Below are positions 34,342-45,030 of a stretch of 64,000 nucleotides of DNA, one piece after another; the stretch's first letter is position 1; each line of letters opens with the position of its first letter. The stretch comes from Tanypteryx hageni (Eukaryota; Arthropoda; Insecta; Odonata; Petaluridae): positions 149,355,173 through 149,419,172 of the forward strand of contig CM054116.1 in the NCBI GenBank assembly GCA_028673005.1, given 5' to 3'. Under the pieces are notes generated by a model. It did not search any database. It was not told where the DNA came from and saw only the letters and a program-made list of their open reading frames with translations. The position numbers were made by a program, and so were the translations under genes.

Positions 34342-34343
<2 letters not shown>
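33291..34343 (-). pseudogene. Penelope-like element 1: end of RT and GIY-YIG endonuclease (5'-truncated)
   Basis: An open frame of about 350 codons encodes the part after the reverse transcriptase core (FLDVDLSIRENKIHTSVHLK, IPYALARRGRRICSDRDSL), a Cys-rich linker (CGRPRCLTCPINPPC) and a GIY-YIG domain. That domain contains NIIYLLRCTQCPAFYVGLTS and LNIRMNGHRNS. This is the layout of endonuclease-containing Penelope-like retroelements. The catalytic RT blocks are missing; sequence to the left of the protein start is (TA)n, and the I/Y-repeat codons there are not part of the protein. The remaining frame is undamaged, so this insertion is fairly recent and truncated at its 5' end. Confidence 0.88.
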
Positions 34344-34438
<95 letters not shown>

Positions 34439-34480
34439 CACACACTTATATATATAAATGTATGTATATATATATATAAT
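34343..34480. repeat. (TA)n microsatellite at the truncation point of Penelope-like element 1
   Basis: TA and TACA/TATACA units directly abut the truncated coding sequence. Confidence 0.95.
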
Positions 34481-34995
34481 ATCGCAGACAATCGCCGGGT
34501 AGGTGATTTCTCTTCGCATAGCTGAGCTATGCAGTTCGGATGGATGTTCCATCATTGCCTTACCCTCTCCGCCAAAGGAACAAGTGAGTGGTCTGACAAC
34601 GTCACCTGGCCTATTAATGGCACATGGTCTCATAGCATCATAGCACGGCCAATACAGCGAACACGCAGTCTCAGCTGACTCAGTCTCGAGACCATGCAAA
34701 TTCAGCTGTTCCATCCCTTGGAAGGGACGTTAACCCATTGACTCCCTTGGTGTTCTTCGATAAGAGCACCTGGTTTCTCTTCTCCCTTGCTATCCAGCTA
34801 TTCATTGCACTAACTCTTAGATACCCATTGCACGTATGCAAGAGGTGAATCAGCTGGGAACATACATTAGTTACATTAGTGCCTCAGTCTGCAGCCTACG
34901 CTTGAAAAGAACGCATCTCTTTTGCAAACTTCTTTAATTTTCGTAAGTTTTTTCAAATTTAGTGGTCAATTTTGGTATTTCGTGATGTGAAATGT
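34481..34995. other. Unassigned stretch
   Basis: No gene or complete element seen; a GC-richer section at 34490-34760 has no recognised features. Confidence 0.4.
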
Positions 34996-35121
34996 GATTC
35001 CAGGAACGAAACCCCAATTTATAACATTGCGCCTATGGGAAATAAGGGTTCGACTTATGTTGTCTTGACTTACGACCATTGTACAGGAACCAATTAGATC
35101 GTAAGTTGGGGGTCTGCAGTA
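34996..35121. mobile_element. Tigger-like element, one terminus
   Basis: The sequence ends GATCGTAAGTTGGGGGTCTG before CAGTA and has CGACTTACGACCATTGTAC upstream. Inverted, this gives an AACTTACGATC start close to Tigger-type ends. Only one end was found. Confidence 0.5.
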
Positions 35122-35164
35122 TTTCAAGTATATTTTCTTGATTAATGTTTCAATAGGACATGCT

Positions 35165-35510
35165 TAAAATACCACTATATCACTTCTCTGTCCTCCTCAA
35201 AATCAATGGATTCCCAATTCTAAAAAAATACTTGGAAACGTAGTTGCAGTTAGGATAAATAGAGGCGAAATAGCAAACTAAAAAGATTTTCTCCAAGAGA
35301 TTTGTATCAACAAACCAACAATTCTCGGCTTGCCTCGCATCTCAACATTTGCTTAAATACAGCTAAACTCGTTTTATTTCCCATCCAAATATTATTCTTT
35401 TCTAACTGATGGCAAATCATAGAGAGCTGATTCAAAGAAGCTATTCATTCAGTTACCAACGGCTGCTACACTCTCACAAAAGCTCAAAGATACTACAGTT
35501 GGCAAACATC
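35165..35510 (-). repeat. Intron duplicate, copy 1
   Basis: ATATCACTTCTCTGTCCTCC, then TAGCAAACTAAAAAGATTTT, CGGCTTGCC and ATTTGCTTAAATACAGCTAA. The same order recurs at 40305-40500 (about 75% identical) and in part at 40545-40650. It lies directly downstream of the ZAD-gene exon at 35604-35663. Confidence 0.65.
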
Positions 35511-35603
35511 CTCCTATTGCAGGTTAGGAAAAAATAAATTTTAATGCTCAAAATCATAAAATATCCATATTAATTGAGATAAAATTCATTAAAACATATT
35601 TAC

Positions 35604-35663
35604 CTCATCATTGGGATCAATGTAATCTTCGTCATACTCCAACTTCAAAGGACTCATGCAGTT
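35604..35663 (-). CDS. ZAD zinc-finger gene, exon 5 (linker)
   Basis: Acceptor TTTTCTTTTCAG and donor GAG|GTAAAT bound 20 codons, NCMSPLKLEYDEDYIDPNDE, phase 0 at both ends. It is an acidic linker segment, and its M-x-P-(I/L)-K-L-E pattern resembles exon 3 (SMHRPIKLEEEL), suggesting exon duplication. The next exons were not found; the gene probably continues to the left, beyond the Gypsy insertion. The zinc fingers expected after a ZAD domain have not been seen. Confidence 0.6.
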
Positions 35664-36602
35664 CTGAAAAGAAAAATTAAAAGAAAATTTACATTATCTG
35701 TCGTGACGTGGTGGAATCGTTCCTTAATGTGCAGTGATAAATAAAAAGTTTCAAGATTGAATTCACATCACAGGCAATGCAAAACACCCAAATATATGTT
35801 TACCTCATAAATCTTCTAAACATTTCCATCAGTAGTCATTTCAAATGTATTCCAAATTCAATTTTCAGGACTACAAAATGTTATCAAGTAACTTTTACAT
35901 CTGATTACTCTGTTTTCCTGGCTAATAAGCATCTTGGTATATTATATGCTTAACTCCTTCCATAACTGACACACACAGAAGGGATGAGGCAAACCTGGTG
36001 AGGACATCTGCCTACTCTTTACGAAGAGCAACAACGCAGTCAACTGCTGACTCACACTGTCTACGCAAATCATATGAGTATGGGACAGGACGTCCACAGG
36101 CTGAACAAGAGTAAAGTTAATTTAATCCATAAGCACCAGCCCTTGTGCATGGTATAGACCTCGGCTTCTTACCCATCACCAGCCTCTGTGACCCAAGATT
36201 TGCTATATAAAGATAAGTTTTTAATTTTTCTTTGGTTGGCTTTCACATTATTATATATAAAGGTTTTCACCTTAAGAAGACATTGAATACAATATTCTTC
36301 TAAATGTTTCACTATGAAAAACTAAATTCCGTCTGCTGTGACGATGTCTGCTCCGCTGGTTGACACGAGTAAAAATGATTTGCACTATTTTTTCACCCTT
36401 AATCTCTATTAGTTTCTTAAGATTTATTTATGTCTCTAAACCACTCAGAAATTACCTCTCTTTATGTAAGGAAATAATTCGAAAAAATGTTGATACTTTT
36501 CATCAGTAAATCCTATCTTCAGAAAGAATATGATCAAAGATACAGAACACAAGGCGAGTGTTTGCAATCAATAGGAAATAATAGTGGTCACCAACTGCCA
36601 AG

Positions 36603-37460
36603 CAGATGACAAGGCCCTGCACGTGTCTCAAATCATCCCACAAACACCCATTTGTAATGGCGATTTTCCGTAAACCCATTTACACAGATCAGGTTATTCC
36701 CAACCACTCTTCCCATCATTATTTTCACAAACACGCTTCTTTTCATTCTATGCTCCACCGCCTTCTTAGTATACCCCTTTCCAAACCCAATTTCCTTATA
36801 CAACTTAACACCATTAAACAGATCGCCATCAATAATGTCTACCAAATTGGTTTTATCGATAAAATTATCTCTAAAAAAGGTCCTCTCATTGCCTCCCAAA
36901 AAATCGTCTCTTTTCCGCCTAATCTCAACCCCAAACCTCTAAGTTGACTCCCATTTTTAGGAAACATTAATTATAAATTGTCCAATCTTTTTCCTGAACT
37001 CAAAATCAAATCTGCTTTCTACTCCCCAGTTACTTTTTCCAAATTATTCCTTAAGGCTAAAGACCCGATCAAGTTGTCCTCAAGAAGTGGTGTATACAAA
37101 TTGGCGTGTGATGATTGTGGAGCAGTCTACATCGGCCAAACGGGGAGGAGTTTTGAAAATAGGATTAAGGAACATAAACGATACTTCTGTTTAAATAACT
37201 TGAATTCCCAATTTGCGAAACATCTGTTAAACCTCAACCATCATAGTTCCTTCAACCCTAAATTCCTCCATTTTGAAAGTAAAGGTCGTAAATTGGATGC
37301 TCTCGAGCATTTAGAAATAATTATTTGTAGACTCGCCCCTCTTAAACGAATACCTTTTTGACAATCATTCTCCTCTATTCAACTTACAGAAAATTTTGTA
37401 ATTACTTTGTATCTACATGGTTGCCTTGGCCCGTTGACCAAGTTTTTGTAATTTTGTAAC
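36603..37460 (+). pseudogene. Penelope-like element 2: RT end and GIY-YIG endonuclease (5'-truncated)
   Basis: One frame, broken by a single TGA at about 36945, reads MAIFRKPIYTDQVIPNHSSH, HRLLSIPLSKPNFLIQLN and KQIAINNVYQIGFIDKIISK (the region after the RT core). It then gives YKLACDDCGAVYIGQTGRSF and NRIKEHKRYFCLN, a GIY-YIG domain with the C-x2-C pair and the catalytic R and E. It belongs to a different family from element 1. The RT catalytic blocks are missing. Its 3' end runs to the Tigger-like MITE at 37463. Confidence 0.85.
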
Positions 37461-37921
37461 TACAGTAAAACCTCTCATTAACGAAAATCAAGGGACCTAA
37501 TTTTTCATCTATTCATTATTCGGAAATTCGTTGATTGGAAGTTATTGGGTGCTGCATAACTTCAGGGGCGAATTGCCTGTTAGATTATACGGAAGCAATG
37601 GGGTTATCCAAATGAAGGCATAAGCGCAGATACAGCGTAACTCTACTAAAATACGCCCATTTTCAGGAAAAAGTATCACATAAGTGGACGATATTCAAAA
37701 TGCGCCATCAATTAATAACCAGCCATATTGATTTGAAGCTCCGACGACACAATGCTTTCTAATGGGATGAAAGAGCCACTCTCATTCAACTCGTTTTGCA
37801 ATGTTTGACAGTGGAAAGCACCAAATAACTGAAATGCAATGTTATTTTTTCTAGCAGTGATTGGCAGGTTTTGCACGAAAACATCCTCTGCAATTTTTTA
37901 TTATATGACTTTTTTCGAGGG
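37461..37921. mobile_element. Truncated copy of the 23.5-24.8 kb Tigger-like element
   Basis: TA and CAGTAAAACCTCTCATTAAC start the copy at 37463. It matches 24371-24835 in inverted orientation (about 90% by eye) and stops abruptly at CTTTTTTCGAGG, followed by TAGGG repeats. Confidence 0.88.
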
Positions 37922-38360
37922 TAGGGTAGGGTAGTCCCCACCCGGAGATCCAATTGGGGGACTATTTTACCTCCGGAATATTTTACCCCAGAAAGATCCA
38001 TAGAGGTATTTTCAGCTTTTCAGCCTATCATAGGAAATATAAAGAGGTAGTTTCCCCTTGCTTTCCTCATCGCAGTTTCACAGAGTGATTACCCATCTGT
38101 AGCTGTTCAGATCCACATGATCACCACCTACAGAGGTACTTTGCAATCTGCTGCCCTTGCACAGGGGGATGTAAAACCCCCAAGACTGCTTCTTAGTCTG
38201 ACTCTTCCCCTCAGACCTTTCCGGCTTGGATGGTCCTACCAGGAGAATTATCTCCCGCCGGCATAGCTCTTTGGTTCGTAAGAGTACACAAACCCTCCCA
38301 CCTCTGTAAGGTTATGCAGTCCTTAGGGAGGGGTCAGATGTATACCCAGCTAGAAACTGT
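37922..38360. repeat. Probable non-LTR retrotransposon 3' tail with TAGGG units
   Basis: It begins with GTAGGGTAGGGTAG. Later it carries GGTCCTACCAGGAG, CCGCCGGCATAGCTCT and ACAAACCCTCCCACC. These resemble 3' untranslated sequence common to RTE-like LINEs of invertebrates, as far as I recall; there is no coding sequence to confirm this. Confidence 0.35.
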
Positions 38361-38932
38361 AGTGCATGTTCCGTTCACAGAAAAAGAAACGAAAACGATA
38401 TTTTTGTAACTTCTGTGGAGTTCCTTTGCATGAAGTCAGTAGTTTAAAAAATATCATACCTTAAAAAAAATACTAAATGTATTCAGGAGCTTACACAGCT
38501 ATTAAAATAAAAGAAAGGCAAGTCAAATTATGCTTATTTTTCCAATTTCATTTCACCTCTACATGTTGAGTGCATTTCTCTACCTTGGGAAAGACGAGTT
38601 GCACCCTTCCAATCAGTCTACCAGAAAATGTCGTCATGCAATTGATGACTCCCTAGCTGAATCATGGACGAAATGTGACCGCAGACAATTTCTTAACCTC
38701 ACTAAAATAGTCAAAGAAACTCAGAGCAGAAGACAAGCATTGTAGGTATTGTAAATAGGGTAAGACAAGAGGTCCCTGAAGCAGTAAGGTCTTCATATGT
38801 TCCACTATGTGATACCACAGCGCTGCAGCATGCAGAAAACACCTTGAAGGTCTATCAAGGAAAAAAGAATAAGAATGTTCTCTTTCTCAGTTCTATGCAA
38901 ACGCGAGTACTTTGGCTTTGCACGTACGTTCA
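38361..38932. other. Unassigned stretch with a short open frame
   Basis: A 71-codon frame at 38530-38745 includes RKCRHAIDDSLAESWTKCDR. I do not recognise it. No other feature seen. Confidence 0.3.
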
Positions 38933-39436
38933 GAGTTCCTCCTTTTATAGCAACAGACATTAGCCCAGAAGAGAACTCGACGATTGAGGGGCAAGAACCA
39001 ATATGCTTTCGGGAGTGCAGTGTTCTCTATTCGCAATACAGTGCAAACTAGGGGACTTCCGATCTGACAACGTCGCAGACGAGCGGCCAGGAGAGAGAGA
39101 GAGAGACGGAGTGGGAGAGAGAACGAGGAAGGACTCAGAGAGAAGCACCTGTGTGCTGCAGCATGCGGAAGTTTTCCCTGCGGGTCAAATACTTTTCGTA
39201 TCATTTGTGATCCCTCCAAGTGGACACTTCTATTAAGTATCTTACTATATTTCTTCTTTGTATTATGTCACTCCAATATAGTTGTTAGCATATTTCTTGT
39301 CATTTTGCCAGTGTATTATATTTGATTTTCTGTTGGCAGCAGCAGTCACCGAAGGGGTATCGTATCGTTTATCTATTTTCAAGTACTTTGAGGACTACGA
39401 GAGATTAATGTAAAATGAGACAGTTGCGTCTCACCG
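38933..39436 (+). repeat. Dispersed repeat R1, copy 2
   Basis: Matches 11119-11597 over its length (about 85% by eye), including TATAGCAACAGACATTAGCC, GTGGACA and TGGCAGCAGCAG, and ends at ATGAGACAGTTGCGTCTCA. Here the ATG frame stops after MRQLRLTDLRY. Confidence 0.75.
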
Positions 39437-39589
39437 ACTTACGATACTAGAAACGCGCACAATATCCCCACAATTCACGACTCTGTTTGAAAGCAATCAC
39501 AGCGCATCGAAAGCGATCTCAGTACTTCGAAAGTGAGCCCAGTGCTTCGAGAAGTCCCGTAAATTCAATCAACTCTCCGTCCGACTTTG

Positions 39590-39912
39590 GTAATACGATG
39601 CAACAAAAAATGCAAGTATGAACGACCAAAAGAAATACTCCTTCCCTGGCAAAGGAAAAATATTTCCTATTTGTTTAAACAATTGCAAATTTTTAGCGGC
39701 CGCATTGTTGCACTTTTTCAAGATTTTCGTTTTTTCTAGTTGGTTTTGCACAAAATCCCACCTAAGAAAAAATTTCGAATCTCCAGCTCATCTGGAAGTG
39801 CCTAAACATTAGTATCCTCCTATATGTTATATCCTCTTCCTCGGTAAGGAACGTCTATATATAATGATATTATATCCTCCTCCTCTGGAAGGAACGTCTA
39901 TATATAATGACA
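39590..39912 (+). repeat. Dispersed repeat R2, copy 1 (inverted partner at window end)
   Basis: Contains TTGCAAATTTTTAGCGGCCG, TTTTTCAAGATTTTCG, CATCTGGAAGTGCCTAAACA and AGTATCCTCC. The same sequence in reverse orientation fills 63800-64000. A 43-bp unit (TTATATCCTC...AACGTCTATATATAATGA) is duplicated in tandem at 39827-39912. Confidence 0.8.
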
Positions 39913-39914
39913 TA

Positions 39915-40000
39915 TAAATAAAATAGTTTTTATTACGTAGCCTATTTGGAATTTTTAGAAATATTACAGATATAGAGAAAGTCATGTGGTAGTCAAATCA
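39915..40000 (+). repeat. Fragment of dispersed repeat family A
   Basis: TAGCCTATTTGG, TTTTAGAAATATTACAGATA and GAGAAAGTCATGTGGTAGTC match the right end of the family A copy near 48780-48860. Confidence 0.65.
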
Positions 40001-40264
40001 GATTTTTACAAATATTTCCAGTTATTAAGCCCTAAAGGAGATATTTGGGAGAAACGGAAAAATGACAAGAGTAATGAAGTAATGGAATCAGTCTCCTATA
40101 CTCAACCTTGAATCAAAATTCACTAATTCATCATTATCATCACATTACAAAATAATAAATTACTTATGAAAAATGAAAATATTATAAATTTTAAACATTA
40201 AAAATAAATAGTACAATTCAAAATGAAAAATAAATACTCTGTTACACTACTGAAAGATGTTACT

Positions 40265-40665
40265 ATGGCTTGATTAATAAATTAATAAGATGATTAAATA
40301 GCAATTATATCACTTTTCTATCTCCAGCAAAATGGAGATTCCAAATTCTTAACAATAATTAAGAAACAAGGTCACAGTAGGGAGGAATGGAGATGAATTA
40401 GCAAACTAAAGAGATTTTCTCAAACAGATCTGTGGCAACTAAACAAGAATTCCCGACTTGCCTTCCTTACCATTTGCTTAAATACATCTAAATTCAAATT
40501 TCAAAATACATCACTGAAATATATTGTCACGATTAATGAAATAATGAGACATCACCTTTCTGTCCTCTGCAAAATCAAAACGGTCCTAATTCTATATAAT
40601 AATTTGGAAACAAATTCTCAGTTGATTTTTTCTAACTGCCCGAGAAACATTTACAGTCGAGTCTA
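40265..40665 (-). repeat. Intron duplicates, copies 2 and 3
   Basis: 40305-40500 matches 35170-35400 (TTAGCAAACTAAAGAGATTT, TTTGCTTAAATACATCTAAA). 40545-40650 repeats the first part (CACCTTTCTGTCCTC, TTTGGAAACAAATTCTCAG, TTTTTTCTAACTG). All three lie in the region spanned by the ZAD gene. Confidence 0.6.
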
Positions 40666-40689
40666 AAAACTTATTCAGGAACAAATGTC

Positions 40690-40908
40690 TGCTATGCACA
40701 AACAACCTCCCATTGTAAGTTCAATTCCCGATGGGACCAAAATTTTTATCTCAGATTTTTTTTATTTGTTCGCAATTTCCAGCATATCGTCGATAAAACT
40801 TGCGCTACATTTAAAAAAATGTATTCCATGCATTATAACTAATATTTTCTTCATCGTAATTCTTCACGAACATAATTTTCCGGATCACTACCCATTCGCT
40901 TTACCATC
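40690..40908 (+). repeat. tRNA-derived SINE-like repeat, copy 1
   Basis: AGTTCAATTCCCGATGGGAC (decayed box B and acceptor) is followed by a body with TTCGCAATTTCCAGCATATC, TTGCGCTACATTT and CATTATAACTAATATTTTCT. The inverted copy at 41905-42135 is better preserved. Confidence 0.7.
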
Positions 40909-41068
40909 ATGATCAATACATGACGAGATTTGAAAGAAGGAATACAGAACAAAATGTACAAAATACTTTACAATATTTTTACACACTCTAGAAATTCATT
41001 TTATTGAAAACCCTTATTAGGAAAGATGTTGTGTATAATCTTTAGGGTGATATTTACCATAAAAACAT

Positions 41069-41536
41069 TCAAAACAAACATTTTCGGCACCATGCACATC
41101 TTATGAATGAATATTGTCCACAATTACGTTTTGTTAATTTGACCTCTGCAGGGAAAGCCACGTCATTGACATTTAAAAATACTTCACGCTCCTTTGATAA
41201 TTTTGAGGCGTACCATGCATATCGAATCATCTTACAATAGATTGGTGCCTGCAATTGGTTGTGTATAATGGATTGTATTTTAATGGTGTCCTCCCTACTT
41301 GTTAAAGACCTATTTTGTGTGTCTTGTTTCCCAACATCGCTTTTGATGACTGACAAAGTGTTATCAGCAACTGCGGAGCCAGAATCAAATTCTTTGGTTG
41401 GTACGGATCGCGAAGAACTGAAGATCACTCGCAAAACATGAACAAAAACAAACAATTCCAATCGCCACTCCAAAATGTGCTCTCTAACAATAAATCGCTC
41501 GGCAATATACTGACGTTGACTGTGGTAGAGAGACAA
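41069..41536 (-). CDS. Unidentified open reading frame, Cys-rich C-terminus
   Basis: A 155-codon frame starts at ATG 41536 and stops at 41069. It reads VREHILEWRLELFVFVHVL early, then SRSVPTKEFDSGSAVADN, later IQSIIHNQLQAPIYCKMIRY and ASKLSKEREVFLNVNDVAFP, and ends FIRCAWCRKCLF. The C-terminal third looks like real protein sequence and ends in a C-x2-C-x2-C cluster. I do not recognise the family; it is likely a piece of a transposon or retrogene, since it lies between two inverted SINE-like repeats. The N-terminal part may be out of frame with the original. Confidence 0.4.
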   Translation of the reverse strand: MSLYHSQRQYIAERFIVREHILEWRLELFVFVHVLRVIFSSSRSVPTKEFDSGSAVADNTLSVIKSDVGKQDTQNRSLTSREDTIKIQSIIHNQLQAPIYCKMIRYAWYASKLSKEREVFLNVNDVAFPAEVKLTKRNCGQYSFIRCAWCRKCLF

Positions 41537-41632
41537 GGACGTCTGCTAATAAGGCCACAAAAAACTGCGCCTAGTCATCTTATAATGTTGTTATTAATGT
41601 TACAGTGTTGTTGTTAAAGGGATTCGTTATCA

Positions 41633-41889
41633 GTTGCAGGTGTCAATTATTGTCATTATAATTATAATTGACATTATGTCACAATACGGTTGGGTTATTT
41701 CGATGCATTCTTTATTCCTCCTTTCAAATCTCATCATGTATTGTTCATTATGATAAATCGGTTGCTGGTGTCAATTATTGCTATTATAATTATAATTGGC
41801 ATTATGTCACAATATTGTTGGGTTATTTCGGTGCATTGCTCTGCATTCCTCCTTTCAAATCTCGTCATGTATTATTCATGATGGTAAGG
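41633..41889. repeat. Tandem duplication, 128-bp unit
   Basis: The block from GTTGCAGGTGTCAATTATTG at 41633 is repeated at 41761 (GTTGCTGGTGTCAATTATTG). It includes TTATAATTATAATT(G)GCATTATGTC, GGGTTATTTCG and TCCTCCTTTCAAATCTC. Identity is about 88%. Confidence 0.85.
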
Positions 41890-41904
41890 CGAATGAGTAG
41901 TGAT

Positions 41905-42135
41905 CCGTAAAATTATTTTCGTGAAGAATTACGGTGAAGAATTACGTTGGAGAAAATATTAGTTATAATGCGTGGAATAAATTTTTTTAAATGTTGTGCA
42001 TGTTTTATCTACGATATGCTGGAAATTGCAAACACACAAAAAAAATCGGAGAAAAAATTTTGGTCCCATCGGGAATCGAACCCCGGCAATAATATTTGAA
42101 ATCCAACTCATTTACCCCAGACCAACGCTCCTAGA
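41905..42135 (-). repeat. tRNA-derived SINE-like repeat, copy 2
   Basis: On the minus strand the head reads TTGGTCTGGGGTAAATGAG (box A-like) and GGTTCGATTCC (perfect box B, 42072-42082), then the body shared with copy 1. A tRNA-like acceptor pairing is weak, so this is a SINE-like repeat rather than a working tRNA gene. Confidence 0.7.
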
Positions 42136-42299
42136 TAATTAGGAAAGGACTTTTAACGTTCTTATTTCGATGACTCTCGGATCGCGATTTTCAAAGGGCA
42201 TTTTCTCGTAAACGACGTCGAGTTGGCACCTAGGTAGAAATTGGATTCCGTTATTTTGCATATACTTTCATTCTGCAAAGTCTCAATCCGATACCTTGG

Positions 42300-44498
42300 G
42301 GGCTTCCCTTGTGAGGCATGTCAGCTGATTACTCCTATCCCGATGATGTAATGCCTGTCCCCTCTCCGTCTACCGTATCTAGCAGTTCAACTCTTCGTTG
42401 TGCTGCCTGCCTGTTCGGCGATCACTGTGTAAACCTGGAGCATTTGTGAAAAATATTCTTTCTACTATTTTTATTCCTTAATAATGGCTACTAGTAAAAG
42501 GAAGAAGCTGACAATTACGGAAAAAGTGAAAATCATTCAAGAAGTGGAAAAGAACCCAAGCATGCCTGCGATAGAAATTGCACGCAAATTTAATCTTGCA
42601 CCGTCTTAAATGTTTTGTATAATGAAGAATAAACAATTAATACTTGACGAAGAAGTGAAATGTGGGGGTAAAGCCATCAAAAGAAAAAATATCAAATCAT
42701 CACCATATGATGAAATGGAGAAGATATTGATAGAGTGGTTTGAGGGAATGTGCTCCGCCAACCTCCCAATCAATGGTGTACTGTTGAAGGAGAAAGCAAT
42801 TAGGGTAGCAACTAGGCTTAGAATAGAAAACTTGAGTGGTTCCAATGGATGGCTGGACAGATTTAAGAAGCGCCATGGACTTGAATATAAAAGTGTTCAT
42901 GGCGAAAGTGCTAGTGTTGATGAAGGAACTGTTGACTACTGGAAGAGTGTAACATTGGTAAGGTATTTAGAAGGCTATAAGCCGAATGATATTTTTAATG
43001 CAGATGAAACGCATTTTTTTCAACCTTCTTCCATCAAAAACTCTTGCTACTAGAGGAGACAAGTGCCGTGGTGGAAAGAGAAGTAAATATAGGATAACTG
43101 CACTTGTATGTGCAAATTCAGATGGCAGTGAAAAGTTGATGCCTCTAATAATAGGTAAATTTGCCAAGCCAAGGTGTTTTAAAAATGTCCGGGCATTGCC
43201 ATGTGAATATGCCAGTAATAAAAATGCATGGATGACAACGGATATATTTAAAACATTTTTGAAATCATTAGATGCAAAGATGGGTGGTGCAAATAGAAAA
43301 ATTCTTCTATTTATTGATAAATGTCCGGCCCACCCTCCAGATACTGATTTTCTTCTCAATATAAAAGTGGTGTTTTTTCCAGCTAATTGTACTAGCCATC
43401 TGCAGCCACTTGACTTGGGCATTATTCATGCCATGAAAGCAAAGTACAGAAAGGTTTTGGTGCAGAAAGCAGTATCCTACATTGAGATGAATAAACATTT
43501 GAAACTGAGCATCCTTCAGGGTATGCATATGGTAACAGCTGCATGGAATTCAGTTAAACCTCGAACAATATCAAACTGTTTTCACAAGGCTGCGTTCAAT
43601 TGCAACAATGCTATGGAAATTGATGTAGATATCGATGTGATTGACCATGAAAATTGGTTGAAAATTGCACCTGACATGGACACAAATTTTGAAGAGTTTG
43701 TCCGGTGTGATGATCTTGAGAGTACGTCTGGTCCTCCGCAAGACGTGGAAGAAATCTGTGATGCCAAAGAGGCAGAGGAAGAAGAGGCAGTAGTAGAAGA
43801 AGAAGAAGAGGCAGTACAAGAAGAAGAATCAGTTCCCACACTTGGTGAAGCGGTTTAGGCACTTGAAGTGGTGCGAAGATATTTAACTTCTTTTGATGTG
43901 GACAGCACTACTATATCAAAAGTAAATTCTTTGGAGCGAGAAGTTCTGAATGTTCACAGCACCCGCCAGAAGAAGCAAACAAGTTTGCTGGACTATTTTA
44001 ATAAATAATTTTCTTGTAGCTTTTTCTGTATGCTTGGTATTTGAATAATTTTGATATTTTTTTATGTGAAATTCCAAATATATTTTAATATTTTCTATTT
44101 AATGTTGTATGATGAAGCTTTTTAAAGGAGGGATGAAAAATTGTTTCAAGATTTATGTCAATTTTGAAAATACTTTTAAAATTTTGAAATTATTTTTTGT
44201 AATCATATGAATGATTCATTACAGAAATTTTCATAATCAATAGCAATAAGGCTCGTTTGTCACTGGAATTTGTTTATAAATGTTTATTTTAAAAGTACTA
44301 ATATAAGTATTTTGCATACAATATTGAAAAATGGATTTTTATTATAGAGACCATTTTCAGCGGCCTTATTCTGGTATTGTATAATGGAACTAATACACAA
44401 GCAAAAAAGATAAATTTAACTCACTTTAATTGAAAACCTCCATTTAGTGAAATATATTCTAATCCCCCAGCGATTCATTAAATAGGGGTTTAACTGTA
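42300..44498 (+). mobile_element. Tigger element C (left end not found)
   Basis: The right end is 44496: GGGGTTTAACTG followed by TA, which inverted gives CAGTTAAACCCC, a Tigger-type terminus. The matching left end was not found in the 500 bases upstream, so the element is truncated or diverged on that side. It carries the decayed transposase 42484-44008. Confidence 0.75.
42484..44008 (+). pseudogene. Tigger transposase C (CENP-B-like DNA-binding plus DDE)
   Basis: ATG 42484 starts the first helix-turn-helix (KRKKLTITEKVKIIQEVE, EIARKFNLAPS). A TAA at 42607 interrupts it; the same frame continues with IMKNKQLIL and the CENP-B-type domain (LIEWFEGMCSANLPINGVLL, GSNGWLDRFKKRHGL). Catalytic blocks: IFNADET with the first D, then a frameshift in a run of seven T at about 43014. 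The next frame gives LLPSKTLATRGDKCRGGKR, RKILLFIDKCPAHP with the second D, and CTSHLQPLDLGIIHAM with the third. A TAG at 43856 cuts off the tail, which continues in frame to KKQTSLLDYFNK and a TAA at 44008. Two stops and one frameshift kill it, but the length is near complete. Confidence 0.92.
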
Positions 44499-44940
44499 AG
44501 TACATAAACTGATTAAATGTTGTAATTTTGAAAAATCTTTACAAAGTTCATTCTGCAGATAACAGAACTCCATTTCAAATTGCATCGGAAACCAATAATT
44601 TTCCCAAGAATAATGAAAATCTCTTGCCATGCATCATTGTACATGATTAGATCTGGTCTACTGACATATTCTCCACCACACATTTAAAATTCCACCGATA
44701 GAAAGGAGATTTTAGAGCATTTCATGACACTATAAAAGATAAGAATTTAATCAGAACGACTCTACTTTGAGACAGATACTTATAAATTATTTCACAATAG
44801 TCTGCTTTTTTTGCAATCAGTATGTTTTATATCAACCCTACAATTTTTCTAAACTATTCATAAAAGGCCCAACTATATGGATTTGTAACGGTGTTAAAAT
44901 GGAAGACAAATACCTCCAAGGTCTATAGTTTGTCATTTAC

Positions 44941-45030
44941 CTCTGAACAAGCATCACTGCTATCATCCAAAGATTCTTCTTCCACATCTTGCTCCGTTGA
45001 CAACTCTTCATTCGCAGGCAAATGCTGATT
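44941..45030 (-). CDS. ZAD zinc-finger gene, exon 4 (acidic linker)
   Basis: Acceptor TTCCTTTTAG and donor GAG|GTAAAT bound 30 codons, phase 0 at both ends: NQHLPANEELSTEQDVEEES followed by LDDSSDACSE. It is a strongly acidic linker as found between ZAD and zinc fingers. The intron to exon 5 is 9.3 kb and packed with repeats. Confidence 0.7.

Noticed and set aside
34313..34714. Frames rich in I and Y at 23.2, 34.3, 56.4, 56.6, 57.0 and 57.3 kb
   Set aside because: They come from (TA)n and (CA)n microsatellites. Only the part of the 33.3-34.3 kb frame after the TA tract is real protein.
35801..35830. A 12-base microexon (KIYE) between acceptor- and donor-like signals
   Set aside because: The signals are weak and such a short match occurs often by chance in AT-rich introns.
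37920..37940. Telomeric repeat
   Set aside because: Only about three TAGGG units are present; the insect telomere unit is TTAGG and no array follows.
42060..42130. tRNA gene at 42.07 kb (minus)
   Set aside because: Box B is perfect, but the cloverleaf does not close and the downstream body is shared with the 40.7-kb copy, so it is a SINE-like repeat.
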